Below are positions 35,269 through 45,524 of a stretch of DNA of 64,000 nucleotides, piece after piece (the first letter of the stretch is position 1; each line of letters begins with the position of its first letter). The stretch is from Gelidibacter japonicus. GTDB taxonomy: Bacteria > Bacteroidota > Bacteroidia > Flavobacteriales > Flavobacteriaceae. Both the position numbers and the translations under genes were made by a program. The notes below the pieces were generated by a model, which worked only from the letters and a program-made list of their open reading frames with translations, was not told the DNA's origin and ran no database searches. Location of the stretch: contig NZ_BJKB01000014.1 of NCBI RefSeq assembly GCF_010725055.1, positions 1 through 64,000 on the forward strand, read 5' to 3'.

Positions 35269-36873
35269 TTAATATCCTGTATTTTGAGGGTAATTTGGTC
35301 CTAATAAATCTAAATCAATCTGTGCAATCGGAAAATTGATATAATGAGGTCTCCAATTTTCTCTTGGGTCTTTCTCTCCTAAATTAACAGGGAAATACTC
35401 ACCATCCCCAGCATAACTAGTAATCTGTCTGTCAATAACACTCTGCCCCATTCTTTTTAAAGTAAACCAACGTTGGCCTTCAAAAGCAAGTTCCCTGGCC
35501 CGCTCATCCAAAATCGCTTGCTCATCGACACTGGTCAACGGTGCGGCTTTTGCTCTAGTTCTTACAGCATTTATATACGGTAAAGGATCTCCTGAAGATC
35601 TCATAATTGCCTCTGCAGCAATCAAATAAGTTTCAGCCAATCGATAGACCATAATATTACTTCTGTTCAGGTAAGAATCTGGATTATCGTCCTCTTGGGC
35701 GAATTTTATACAAGACGGATGAAGATTTTGATAGTACTTCTGATAAGTCTTGCTCGGATTATCCAAATCTGTTATGGGTTGATAAATAGTAATTTCCTGA
35801 CCAACATTTGGACCTGAAGTATAATAATATTTCAATCTGAAATACGTGTTGTCATCTCTGGTATCATTTGGATCTTCCGCTAAAAGATTCAATAAATATA
35901 AGTTTGGCAAAACTCGTGAGAATCCTCTACCACCTTGTTCTACGTTAGCCTCAATACCCGCAATATGAAAATACTGGGTCACATAATTGGCGTTCATCAT
36001 TGTATTCTCTCCGCCGCCCAATAAGTCATCTTTGGACTGGATTACAAATAAGGCCTCAGCGTGATTTCTATCGCCAGAAAAAACATCCGCAGTGGTTGGC
36101 ATCAAACTGTGTGGGCCTTCCTCAATTAGAGAAACCGCCTGATATTTAGCTTCTTCCCAATTTCCTTCCCACATGGCCACCTTAGCTTTTAGATGTTTGG
36201 CCGTTCCTTTGGTGACGCGTCCCGCAGCATCCGTCCATCCCAAATGATCTATGGAAAAACTAAGGTCATTATTTAATAATGTAAAGATTTCTTCTTTTGA
36301 GGATCTATCATTAACTACGTCAAACGCATTTTCCACGGTTACCGTTTCAGTACTTATATAAATATTGTTAAACATTCTGTATAAATAGAAATAAGCTTCA
36401 GCTCTAAAAAATTTGGCCTCCGCTATAATCTGATTTTTCGCATTCTCATTTACACCTTCAACCTCCTCTGCCGCATTTATAATTGCAGTAGCTTTATTAG
36501 CCAGGTTATAGTAATGTTTCCAGAAAATCCCAGAGACAAAATTGGCTCCTTGATCAACTGGAGAAACACCTCTTTCATACCTTCCCATTAATCCTGTATA
36601 ACCTGTTCTACTAAATGCCAGGTCACTTCTGGAAGACATCAAAACGGTACCCATAAAATCTTCCGTCCCATTATTATAACGATCTCTATTTATCTTATAT
36701 AAACTAACAACACCAGACTTTAAGCCCTCTTCTGTAGTATATATGTAATCTGAGTCAATAAGTGTGCTCGGTTGCTCTTCTAGGAAATCTTGACAAGAGG
36801 CTAAGAAAAAGAATAGCGCTATGGAAAGTAAGATACTAATTTTTATTTCCAAATTAAAAAACTTCGTTTTCAT
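35269..36873 (-). CDS. SusD/RagB-family surface glycan-binding lipoprotein
   Basis: A 534-residue lipoprotein (ALFFFLASCQDFLEEQPS). SusD features include ATAIINAAEEVEG, FRAEAYFYLYRMFNNIYI near residue 153 and VYRLAETYLIAAEAIMRSSG near 411. The end reads ILDERARELAFEGQRWFTLKR and then NYPQNTGY. It pairs with the SusC gene 18 bases upstream to bind and import oligosaccharides at the surface. The downstream GH16 and GH3 genes suggest a beta-glucan such as laminarin, or a phosphoglycerol-substituted glucan. Normal length, no oddities. Confidence 0.95.
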   Translation of the reverse strand: MKTKFFNLEIKISILLSIALFFFLASCQDFLEEQPSTLIDSDYIYTTEEGLKSGVVSLYKINRDRYNNGTEDFMGTVLMSSRSDLAFSRTGYTGLMGRYERGVSPVDQGANFVSGIFWKHYYNLANKATAIINAAEEVEGVNENAKNQIIAEAKFFRAEAYFYLYRMFNNIYISTETVTVENAFDVVNDRSSKEEIFTLLNNDLSFSIDHLGWTDAAGRVTKGTAKHLKAKVAMWEGNWEEAKYQAVSLIEEGPHSLMPTTADVFSGDRNHAEALFVIQSKDDLLGGGENTMMNANYVTQYFHIAGIEANVEQGGRGFSRVLPNLYLLNLLAEDPNDTRDDNTYFRLKYYYTSGPNVGQEITIYQPITDLDNPSKTYQKYYQNLHPSCIKFAQEDDNPDSYLNRSNIMVYRLAETYLIAAEAIMRSSGDPLPYINAVRTRAKAAPLTSVDEQAILDERARELAFEGQRWFTLKRMGQSVIDRQITSYAGDGEYFPVNLGEKDPRENWRPHYINFPIAQIDLDLLGPNYPQNTGY

Positions 36874-36891
36874 AATATTATTTTTTTTAAA

Positions 36892-39800
36892 TTAAAATTT
36901 AACTCTTACGCCAAAGGTGAAACTCCTTGAATCCGGATAACCAGTATCTGCATTTGAAAACGTATTTCTAATATTTACTTCTGGACTATATCCAATATAA
37001 TCAGTATTTGTAAATAAATTTGTGCCTGTCAGATAAAATCTAATTTGATCTAATCCCAATTGTTTGTTGACTTCATCCGATAATGTGTACCCCAAACTTA
37101 CTGTTCTAAGTCTCACATAGGAAGCGTCTCTAACAGCTAACGCATTTAGATATAAAGGTGTAGAGTCAAAATTAGGTCTTGGGAATTCAGTAGAAGGATT
37201 TTCAGGTGTATAATAATTTACTTTTACCCCATTGACCTTACCTTGGATGGTACCCCCATTATTAAAATCTGATAAAAACGGATTGACTTTGGTAGCCCCC
37301 TCAACAATATAGAAATCTACAAACAAATCGAATCCCTTATATGCCAATGTTGTTGATATCGAGCCAAACCAATCAGGATTTGGATCTTTAAACACACGAT
37401 CTTCCTGCGTGATTTTACCATCAGGAACACCGGTTGCATTTCCGTTGGCATCAACCCCATTGGTATCGGCAATTTTTATATCTCCTGGTCTTAAATTACT
37501 TTGTGTTAATGCTGAATCTGGGTTTGCTTGTGGCGCATTGGCAAAGTCATCGCCTTCTTGCCAGATTCCATCAAATTGATATTGGTAAATCACACCAACT
37601 GGCTGACCTACATAATAATTGTAAGTATCATCTGCCAATATTGGGTTTCCATCACCATCATCATATAATTCTATCAATTTGTTTTTGTTATTTGACCAAT
37701 TTGTTGAAACCGACCATCTAAAATCGTCCGTATTGATAATATTGGCTGTTAAGCTCAATTCAACACCTGTGTTTTGTAATTCACCCGCATTAAAATAAGT
37801 ATAGCGATATCCAGTAGTGGACGGTACACCACGTCTTAATAGCAGATCAGTGGTTCTTGCATCGTACCAGTTAAAATTACCTACCAATACTCTGTTGAAA
37901 ACCGAAAAATCCAAACCAAGGTTAGCCGTTGTTATTCTTTCAAACTTTAAATTCGTATTTGGTAAAATAACAGAAGGTGAATATCCAGAAGCAGATTGAT
38001 CATCAAAAATATAATTTTGGCCTTCCGCTGTAAAAAGTGACGTATATGCACGCCCTAAATCATTTACTAAAGAACCGTAACTGGCTCTAAACTTCAATTC
38101 CTGAATTGAATTGACATCTTTCAAAAAGCCTTCCTTATGAATTTGCCAGGCGAATGAGGCTGCAGGATTAAAGCTCCACTTATTATCTGCAGAGTTGACA
38201 GAGGCGCCATCGGCTCTACCAGTTATTTCAAACAAGTATCTATTCATAAAATTATATCGGGCTCTCGCCATAAAAGAAGCCAATCTCTGCTGATTTTTAT
38301 CGCGTTCTACCGTAACATTTCCAATCGCATTTGTAATTCCATCATATCCAAGGCTTTCATTAGTAAAACCTTGTCCTTCTGTAAATGTTCTGCTAAACTT
38401 ATTTTCTTGTGCAGACTGAACCAGGGTCACGTTAAGTTGATTATTATCATTGAACTCTTTATCCCAGGTTAAGATATTTTCAATTAAATAGGATTCTCTC
38501 AATTGATTATCAATTCTAGCAATTCCATTAACATCATCGCCTGCAGAACTAAGCGATGATTGATATTGACCTCTTTCAGAAGTTCTTCTGGTCATATTGG
38601 TTTTCAATTGATACTGTAGATCTTTTGTAATTTGCCAAATAGGGGTGATATTAATAACATAATCATTGCCTTTTTCATCGTGTTGCTGTTGGCGAAGATT
38701 AAATATTGGGTTTATCGGTGATGATTCCTCGCCGCTCGGAAAACGAGTAAGGTTACCATTCTCATCATAGGCTCTTCCCAATGGTGAAAATGTAATGACG
38801 TTAACATTAGCCGGTCGTTCTGTGTCATCATTCAATAAATTGACATCAAAGTTGACTGAAAATTTATCGCTGATTTTTTGATCCACATTCAAACGGAACG
38901 TTTTTCTGGTATAACTCGATGTTGGTATGATTCCGTCTTCTCTAAAATAGTTAAGACTTCCAAAAACCTTGGTCATATCCGTTCCACCACTGACACTTAT
39001 GGCTTGACTGTTTACAAGTCCCTTTTTCAGCAATTCATCCTCCCAATTTACAAATTGATTATTCGCTATGGACTCCAATTCTATCTCAGAGAAGATGGTT
39101 GAATCGTCCGGATAAACATCACCTGCATTGGTAGACCTCACTGCTTCTCTTCTTAATTGGGCAAATTCCTGACCACTATATACGTCAAAATTTCGTTCCA
39201 ATGTTTTGGTCGTCACGTAACCATGATAACTTATGCTCATTTTATTGGCCTTTCCACGCTTGGTCGTAATTAAGACAACCCCATTTGCACCTCTGGATCC
39301 ATAAATAGCCTGTGCAGAGGCATCTTTCAAGAACTCAATAGATTCAATATCATCAGAATCAATATCTTCAATGCCGCCATCTCTAATAATACCGTCAACC
39401 ACATATATGGCACTGACACTTCCTTCAATAGAGCCTCGTCCTCTGAAAATAATATCAGATGTACCGCCTGGTCTCAAGGTTCCACCCCCTACATTAACCT
39501 GTAAACCAGCAATTCTACCTCTCAACATTTCGTTTACGTCGGAGGTTGGTGATAGTGTGGCCTCCTCTAAGTCAACGGTAGCAACCGAATTCACGATATC
39601 ACTTTTCCTTTGAGTCCCATATCCCACAACAACGACTTCATCCAATGCACTTGCATCCGTTTGCAGTACAATAGTTATAGGGTCGGTTGATGCTTTCACT
39701 TCTTGGGTTTTAAATCCGACGTATGAAACCACTAAAAGTGAATTAATACTCGCAATATCAAAAGTGAATTTACCATCAAAATCTGTTGATGTCCCATTTC

Positions 39801-39969
39801 TTGTGCCTTTTTCTATCACAGTAGCACCTGCCAATGGCATGTTGTCATCTGCCGAAATCACAGTACCGCTTACCGACGTTTGCGCCTGAGAGGCAACTGT
39901 AAAAATGCAAGACATAAAGAGTAACGCGCCGAGCATTCTTATTTTTTGATTAAATAATTTTAATTTCAT
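36892..39969 (-). CDS. SusC/RagA-family TonB-dependent glycan importer
   Basis: A 1025-residue outer-membrane protein. The signal peptide ends near ASQAQT. Next comes the carboxypeptidase-like domain VSGTVISADDNMPLAGATVI, then the TonB box DEVVVVGYGTQRKSD. The plug has RGRGSIEGSVSAIYVVDGI and IYGSRGANGVVLITTK. The barrel ends RSFTFGVRVKF with a terminal Phe. It is the first gene of the operon and would be driven from the 305-base gap at 39970-40274, which contains phased TGTNGTGGT repeats. The adjacent LuxR-type sensor is the natural regulator. Confidence 0.95.
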   Translation of the reverse strand: MKLKLFNQKIRMLGALLFMSCIFTVASQAQTSVSGTVISADDNMPLAGATVIEKGTRNGTSTDFDGKFTFDIASINSLLVVSYVGFKTQEVKASTDPITIVLQTDASALDEVVVVGYGTQRKSDIVNSVATVDLEEATLSPTSDVNEMLRGRIAGLQVNVGGGTLRPGGTSDIIFRGRGSIEGSVSAIYVVDGIIRDGGIEDIDSDDIESIEFLKDASAQAIYGSRGANGVVLITTKRGKANKMSISYHGYVTTKTLERNFDVYSGQEFAQLRREAVRSTNAGDVYPDDSTIFSEIELESIANNQFVNWEDELLKKGLVNSQAISVSGGTDMTKVFGSLNYFREDGIIPTSSYTRKTFRLNVDQKISDKFSVNFDVNLLNDDTERPANVNVITFSPLGRAYDENGNLTRFPSGEESSPINPIFNLRQQQHDEKGNDYVINITPIWQITKDLQYQLKTNMTRRTSERGQYQSSLSSAGDDVNGIARIDNQLRESYLIENILTWDKEFNDNNQLNVTLVQSAQENKFSRTFTEGQGFTNESLGYDGITNAIGNVTVERDKNQQRLASFMARARYNFMNRYLFEITGRADGASVNSADNKWSFNPAASFAWQIHKEGFLKDVNSIQELKFRASYGSLVNDLGRAYTSLFTAEGQNYIFDDQSASGYSPSVILPNTNLKFERITTANLGLDFSVFNRVLVGNFNWYDARTTDLLLRRGVPSTTGYRYTYFNAGELQNTGVELSLTANIINTDDFRWSVSTNWSNNKNKLIELYDDGDGNPILADDTYNYYVGQPVGVIYQYQFDGIWQEGDDFANAPQANPDSALTQSNLRPGDIKIADTNGVDANGNATGVPDGKITQEDRVFKDPNPDWFGSISTTLAYKGFDLFVDFYIVEGATKVNPFLSDFNNGGTIQGKVNGVKVNYYTPENPSTEFPRPNFDSTPLYLNALAVRDASYVRLRTVSLGYTLSDEVNKQLGLDQIRFYLTGTNLFTNTDYIGYSPEVNIRNTFSNADTGYPDSRSFTFGVRVKF

Positions 39970-40274
39970 GAAAATTGGTTTTTGTTAAAATTATATTTTA
40001 TGTTCTTGTAATTATGAATGAATCATGTAAGCCTCCCTCCAGGTTCGGCTCTTGTAAATTTAAACCCAAAAAAAGATTTAAGTGAGAAATTGTACCTCGA
40101 TAAAAAACGAACAACTCAATTTGTTTAAGAAAACATTAACAAAGCAGGCATTGTATTACGCATAAACACTAAGAAACCTCCTTTTATACAATTTTGATAA
40201 AAAATTGACTTAAGACACTGTATATTAGCTCCTGTAGTGGTTTTGTCGTGGTAAAAAAAACGCTTGTAGTGGTA
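39970..40274. other. Regulatory gap upstream of the beta-glucan operon
   Basis: 305 AT-rich bases between the sensor-regulator gene stop and susC. It holds the direct repeats described at 40233-40273. No exact -7 motif for susC was seen; the closest is TAATTTTA on the minus strand about 30 bases before the start codon. Confidence 0.55.
40233..40273. promoter_or_regulatory. Three phased TGTNGTGGT direct repeats, candidate operator
   Basis: TGTAGTGGT at 40233-40241, TGTCGTGGT at 40244-40252 and TGTAGTGGT at 40265-40273. The starts are 11 and 21 bases apart, one and two helical turns, as expected for a protein binding one DNA face. They lie about 265-305 bases before the susC start and end two bases from the regulator stop codon. 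Confidence 0.5.
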
Positions 40275-43046
40275 TTAAAAATTTAGGATGTACTCAACAA
40301 GTCCATCGTTGTGCTCTAATTTCAATCGTTTTCGGAGACGATAACGTTTTGTTTCCACACTTTTTGTAGAGATGTTTAGTAAAGGTGCGATTTCTTTGGA
40401 AGATAAGTTCAATCTGAGATAGGCACAAAATCGCAAATCATTAGGAGTGAGATCAGGGTGTGCTTGTTTGATTTTATCTAGAAAATCTTTATCGGCATTA
40501 TTAAAGGCTTGTTCAAAAAATTGCCAATCTTTGGTATTATTTAAATTTTTATCAATCAGTTTTAATGCTGATCGATTTTCTTCAGTTGGTTTTCCTTTTC
40601 TTAATTCTTTTTTAATACTGTTGAGCACTTCATTTTTCTTAATGATACTCATGGTAGATATTGCCAACTCCCGGTTTTTACTTTCTATTTCCTGATTCAA
40701 CTTTTCATTTTTGATCTTCATGATCGTTTGCTCATTCTCCAATTGCTCATGTTTCATTTTTTTACTGTAATAGCGCTTATAGGTTTTGTGGGTGACAAAT
40801 CCTAAAAACACGAGCAGCAAAGTATATAGGATGATGGCCAAATTACTAAGGTACCAAGGTCTATTGATAGTAAAAGAATAGCTTTCCAAATTTTCTGACG
40901 GTTCATTGCCAATCAAGGCCCGTACTTCAAAACTGTAATCGCCAAAGGAAAGATTTTCAAAACTAGTTCGAGATTCATTGGACCATTTGCTCCACTTTTC
41001 AGAAAGCCCATTTAATCGGTATTGATATTTTACTTCGAGAAATTTATCAAATTCAGGTACTGAATATTCAAAGCTGATAATACCTTTTTTATAATTAAGA
41101 TCACCTTTTGCACCAACCTCTAACCTTTCAACCTGCTCGTCAAGCCCCTCGAGTGTCACTGAATTCAAATAAACATAATAATTTTGTGTGTACTCAATTT
41201 GCGAAAGATCAATGGTAATATATCCATTGGCTGTTCCCAACAGATACCTATCGCCATTAATTAGGGTGATGTTTTCATAGCCCAATGGTCCCTTTCTTAA
41301 ATAAGATGGAATAGAAATGGTATTGATCTTTGGTTTATTGGTCACATCATCTGTGGTGACATAAACGATATTGTCTTTTGTAAATGCCCATAACTTATTC
41401 GTTTTATCAACTATGAGCTTTCCTGAAATATAATTATCTTCCGTAAACAGGACACTTAGGATCGGATCTCTTTCAAAACTATCCTTTTTGGGATCAAAAT
41501 TAAAAACGCCGTCTTCTGAGGCAAAAACAATCTGATTGTTGTAGGCTACCAAACTCGAGTTTTTGCCTACCGAGAGTGTCTTTTCCATTTTAAGTTCTTC
41601 CACTTTAGTATATTGTTCATTCAGTTTTAAACGGAACACCCCTTTGTACTCATGGTTCACCCAAACCTGATTACTATTATCAATTGTAAAATAACGTGAT
41701 GAGTTTTTAAATCCTTCAATTTTGTTTCTTACCTGCCAATGACCATTAATTTGTTCTAAAATGATCAAGCCACTATAATTGCCTTGGAGCAGTAATTGGT
41801 TATTATCTGGAATCTGCTTAAAATCCCAAGTCCCCAGAACCGTACTGATGTGTTGTGCTTTTTCTCCTTCAATCAAGAAGGTTCCAAGATGATGTCCACA
41901 AAATAAAGTTTCATTGTTATGATTATAAAGGCTCCAAACTTGTCCCTCAGTACCCTTAATTGGTTTAAAAATGGCATTATTATCCTTCCATTTTCTATAA
42001 AAAAGACCTTGATTGGTTCCAATATAAAGATGGTCCTTAAAAACCTGCGATGCATATACGGTTCCTATGACACCTTCATAGTCAAATAAGGTTTTGATGG
42101 CCGATTTAACATTGACACAGTCTATTCCATTATCCAACCCCGCCCACACATTTTGGGCTTTATCTTCAAAAAGTGACAACACCGTATTGTTGCTCAACCC
42201 TCTTTTTTGGGTGATTTGATAATCGAGTTCACCGTCTTTGGTGATATGTAACAATCCATTTGAAATTGTTCCAACCATAAAGGACCCATCCTTTAGCTGG
42301 ATTCCGGTGAAAACACTCGTGTTATTCAGTATGGAATCAGCAGCAATGTCCCATTTTCGGAGTTTCTCATCTTCATAAATAAAAAAACCGCGATTTCTCG
42401 TGATCAACCTCAACTGATTATCCACTTCAAACACATTGACTACTCGCCCCTTCTTAACAATATCCGCTTCAATTATGAGGTTGGGCTCACCCCCATCAAT
42501 GCGATACAAGCCCTCATTGGCCACGTGAAAATAAATGTGACTGTTAACCTTAAACAGTTTGTAAATAATATTTTCAACCTCAATGATTTTGAATTTTTCG
42601 GTTTCGCTATTGTAAAAATAGATATGGTCATTGGTTTGAAATAGCACCCATTCATCATAATCAATAATATTCCACACTTGCTCGTCCTCTACCATTTTCA
42701 TTTCGAGTTTTGGTACTAAGGACATATATTCCAAAATGCCAAATTGATCAGCAGTCCAATATCCAAATTCAGCATAACAACCCGTATAAATTTTATTTCC
42801 AATAACGTTCACGGCACGCATGACCGTATTATTTGGCGAATTGTACAACCTCCAGCTGGCACCGTCAAACTCAAGAAGCCCACGATTATTTGCTACGTAG
42901 ATAAAATTATTTGAAGCTTGAGACAACATCCAGTTTTGATTGTCACCTCGATATTCTTCAGTAGAAAATCTTTCAATCGGAGGCATTTCCTGGCCGATAA
43001 CTGTCAAGTTAAAAAGTAAAAAAGCAAGAAGAAGAAAACGTCCCAT
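40275..43046 (-). CDS. One-protein sensor-regulator: propeller, Y_Y_Y domain, transmembrane helix, LuxR-type HTH
   Basis: A 923-residue protein from the start MGRFLLLAFLLFNLTVIGQ, which gives a proper signal peptide; the longer start at 43121 does not. Residues 20-640 form repeated beta-propeller blades (NNRGLLEFDGASWRLY, NTVLSLFEDKAQNVWAGLDN). A triple-tyrosine domain follows (KYQYRLNGLSEKWSKW, FGDYSFEVRA), then one membrane helix (LAIILYTLLLVFLGFV). A cytoplasmic coiled coil precedes a C-terminal LuxR/GerE helix-turn-helix (LRFCAYLRLNLSSKEIAPLL, TKSVETKRYRLRKRLKL). It resembles the hybrid two-component sensors of polysaccharide loci but lacks kinase and receiver domains, so sensing and DNA binding would occur in one chain. 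It probably controls the adjacent susC operon. Confidence 0.9.
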   Translation of the reverse strand: MGRFLLLAFLLFNLTVIGQEMPPIERFSTEEYRGDNQNWMLSQASNNFIYVANNRGLLEFDGASWRLYNSPNNTVMRAVNVIGNKIYTGCYAEFGYWTADQFGILEYMSLVPKLEMKMVEDEQVWNIIDYDEWVLFQTNDHIYFYNSETEKFKIIEVENIIYKLFKVNSHIYFHVANEGLYRIDGGEPNLIIEADIVKKGRVVNVFEVDNQLRLITRNRGFFIYEDEKLRKWDIAADSILNNTSVFTGIQLKDGSFMVGTISNGLLHITKDGELDYQITQKRGLSNNTVLSLFEDKAQNVWAGLDNGIDCVNVKSAIKTLFDYEGVIGTVYASQVFKDHLYIGTNQGLFYRKWKDNNAIFKPIKGTEGQVWSLYNHNNETLFCGHHLGTFLIEGEKAQHISTVLGTWDFKQIPDNNQLLLQGNYSGLIILEQINGHWQVRNKIEGFKNSSRYFTIDNSNQVWVNHEYKGVFRLKLNEQYTKVEELKMEKTLSVGKNSSLVAYNNQIVFASEDGVFNFDPKKDSFERDPILSVLFTEDNYISGKLIVDKTNKLWAFTKDNIVYVTTDDVTNKPKINTISIPSYLRKGPLGYENITLINGDRYLLGTANGYITIDLSQIEYTQNYYVYLNSVTLEGLDEQVERLEVGAKGDLNYKKGIISFEYSVPEFDKFLEVKYQYRLNGLSEKWSKWSNESRTSFENLSFGDYSFEVRALIGNEPSENLESYSFTINRPWYLSNLAIILYTLLLVFLGFVTHKTYKRYYSKKMKHEQLENEQTIMKIKNEKLNQEIESKNRELAISTMSIIKKNEVLNSIKKELRKGKPTEENRSALKLIDKNLNNTKDWQFFEQAFNNADKDFLDKIKQAHPDLTPNDLRFCAYLRLNLSSKEIAPLLNISTKSVETKRYRLRKRLKLEHNDGLVEYILNF

Positions 43047-43171
43047 GGAATATGAAGGTTGCGACAAATAAGACTTATATAAAGCCGAGCCTAAAGATAG
43101 TTTTTGAAAATGACTAAACAAAATGATATGCTTTCACGAAAAATCAGTAAACTATCTCATATATTATGACG

Positions 43172-43900
43172 TCAAGATAGTACCAACATCAACAAGGCCG
43201 CTAAACAAGCACCTACAATTGGTCCCACAATAGGAATCCATGCATAGCCCCAATCGCTGGCAGCTTTATTTTTTATGGGCAACATGGCATGCATTATTCT
43301 TGGCCCTAAATCACGGGCAGGATTTATGGCATAACCCGTTGTGCCACCCAAAGACAAACCTATTGACCATACAACAAACGCTACGGGTAAAGCGCCCAAA
43401 GAACCTAAGCCAATTACGGTTTCAGGTTCGGTTAAGGTAGCATCGGTGAAATAAAGCACCGAAAAGATCAATACGAAGGTGCCAATTGTTTCACTCATAA
43501 AATTGGCAAAAGTGTTTCTGATTGCTGGAGCAGTGCAAAACACAGCCTTCTTTAATTGAGAGTCTTCCGTAGCTATAAAATGTTGCTTATACACTATCCA
43601 TACAGTTCCCGATCCAATCATTGCGCCAATCATTTGTGCCAGAATATAGGTCGGAACTTCACTCCAAGGAAATTTTGCAGCAACTGCCAAACCTATACTT
43701 ACCGCTGGATTTAAATGTGCACCGCTGTATGGCGATGAAACAATCACTCCAACATAAACCGCTAATGCCCATCCCGTCGTTATAACGATCCAACCACCAC
43801 TATTGCCAATGGTTTTACTCAATACAACATTGGCTACAACGCCACCTCCCAAAAGGATTAAAAGTGCTGTCCCTATAATTTCTGATATAAATGGTGTCAT
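43172..43900 (-). CDS. glpF: Glycerol facilitator (aquaglyceroporin)
   Basis: A 242-residue MIP-family channel with six membrane helices and two half-helices. Both NPA motifs are present: GAHLNPAVSIG near residue 62 and GYAINPARDLGPR near 193. The Asp directly after the second NPAR is typical of glycerol-permeable members rather than strict water channels. It lets glycerol cross the inner membrane by facilitated diffusion, and the kinase encoded just upstream traps it. It is the last gene of glpD-glpK-glpF, 63 bases after glpK. Confidence 0.93.
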   Translation of the reverse strand: MTPFISEIIGTALLILLGGGVVANVVLSKTIGNSGGWIVITTGWALAVYVGVIVSSPYSGAHLNPAVSIGLAVAAKFPWSEVPTYILAQMIGAMIGSGTVWIVYKQHFIATEDSQLKKAVFCTAPAIRNTFANFMSETIGTFVLIFSVLYFTDATLTEPETVIGLGSLGALPVAFVVWSIGLSLGGTTGYAINPARDLGPRIMHAMLPIKNKAASDWGYAWIPIVGPIVGACLAALLMLVLS

Positions 43901-43963
43901 CTTAGTTATTGATTATTATTGTTTATTGGTCATTTTCAATCTTTATTGGCCTAGCAGATAGCA

Positions 43964-45460
43964 CTAATTATTCTTTGACCAATATTCTAAGGCATCGATT
44001 GCTCTGTACCAGCCTTTGATGTCCTTTTCAATTGCTGTTCTGTCTTTTTTTGGTGAAAATCGTCTATCGGTTTGCCAAATCTGTTGGATTTCTTCAGGAT
44101 TCTCCCAAAACCCAACCGCCAGACCGGCTAAAAACGCAGCACCCATGGCTGTGGTCTCCACTATTTTAGGTCGCACGGTTTCCGTATTTAGCACATCCGC
44201 CTGAAATTGCATCAACATATTGTTGATGGTAGCACCGCCATCCACACGTAATTCTTTTATTGAGATTCCAGAATCTGCCTCCATGGCCTTAAGGATGTCC
44301 ATGGTTTGATAGGCAATTGATTCTACGGCAGCACGAGCAATATGCGCATCTGAACTACCGCGGCTCAATCCGAAAATGGTGCCTTGGGCATGCTGATTCC
44401 AATGAGGCGCACCTAAACCAACAAAAGCAGGCACAAAATAAACCCCTTCCGAACTTTCCACAGAAGCGGCTAAGTTTTCAACATCATTGGAGGTTCTAAT
44501 AATTTTTAAACTATCGCGAAGCCATTGAACCACAGCGCCGGCGATAAAGATACTGCCTTCAAAAGCATAAGTGGTTTTACCATTGATTTTCCAAGCCACC
44601 GTAGTCAATAGATTGTTTTTTGACACCACAGGTTTATCTCCAATGTTCATCAACATAAAACAACCAGTGCCATAGGTGTTCTTCACCATTCCTGGCTTGG
44701 TACACATTTGGCCAAATAAGGCTGCCTGTTGGTCTCCCGCAATTCCGGCAATGGGAATTTTGGAATCATAAAATGTAGATTTTGTATGCCCATAAACCTC
44801 ACTCGATGCTTTTACTTGGGGCAGCATACTTCTCGGGATGGTCAATAACTTCAACAATTCATCATCCCAATCCATGGTATTGATATTGAAGAGCATAGTT
44901 CTGGAGGCATTGGTCACATCTGTAATGTGCTGCTCTCCCTTTGTGAAATTCCAAATCAACCACGTGTCAATGGTTCCTAAAATAAGATCTCCGGCCTCTG
45001 CCTTTTTCCGTACACCTTCCACATGGTCCAAAATCCATTTCACTTTGGTGCCAGAAAAATAAGAATCGATGACAAGGCCTGTCTTTTCCCTGATCAGATC
45101 ATTCTTGCCCTGTTTTTTCAAGTCGTCACAATACACAGAAGTTCTTTTATCCTGCCAAACAATGGCATTGTAAACAGGTTTTCCCGTTTTCCTATCCCAT
45201 ACCACAACAGTTTCACGCTGATTGGTAATTCCTATGGCAGCAATATCTCCTACATCCAAGCCTTTTTTTGCAATGGCTTCTGCAGCGACTCCTGCTTGTG
45301 TTGACCAGATTTCCAGAGGGTCATGTTCCACCCAACCCGGTTTTGGGAAATGTTGGGCAAACTCCTTTTGCGCTACCGAAACGATATTGCCCTTTTTGTT
45401 AAAAACGATAGCTCTTGAACTCGTAGTACCCTGATCTAAAGCGAGAATATAATTTGCCAT
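43964..45460 (-). CDS. glpK: Glycerol kinase
   Basis: A 498-residue FGGY-family kinase that phosphorylates glycerol to sn-glycerol-3-phosphate with [17 protein letters not shown] starts the first actin-like domain. [19 protein letters not shown] and AIVWQDKRT follow, then the glycerol-binding [17 protein letters not shown] and [23 protein letters not shown] and [17 protein letters not shown] are in the second domain. Length matches the family. It lies between glpD and glpF and is very likely induced with them when GlpR is released. Confidence 0.96.
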   Translation of the reverse strand: MANYILALDQGTTSSRAIVFNKKGNIVSVAQKEFAQHFPKPGWVEHDPLEIWSTQAGVAAEAIAKKGLDVGDIAAIGITNQRETVVVWDRKTGKPVYNAIVWQDKRTSVYCDDLKKQGKNDLIREKTGLVIDSYFSGTKVKWILDHVEGVRKKAEAGDLILGTIDTWLIWNFTKGEQHITDVTNASRTMLFNINTMDWDDELLKLLTIPRSMLPQVKASSEVYGHTKSTFYDSKIPIAGIAGDQQAALFGQMCTKPGMVKNTYGTGCFMLMNIGDKPVVSKNNLLTTVAWKINGKTTYAFEGSIFIAGAVVQWLRDSLKIIRTSNDVENLAASVESSEGVYFVPAFVGLGAPHWNQHAQGTIFGLSRGSSDAHIARAAVESIAYQTMDILKAMEADSGISIKELRVDGGATINNMLMQFQADVLNTETVRPKIVETTAMGAAFLAGLAVGFWENPEEIQQIWQTDRRFSPKKDRTAIEKDIKGWYRAIDALEYWSKNN

Positions 45461-45524
45461 ATTGTAGTTTTTTATGTTTAAAAATAAAATAAAATCAGGT
45501 CTTTATAAGTAAGAACGGCCCCAT

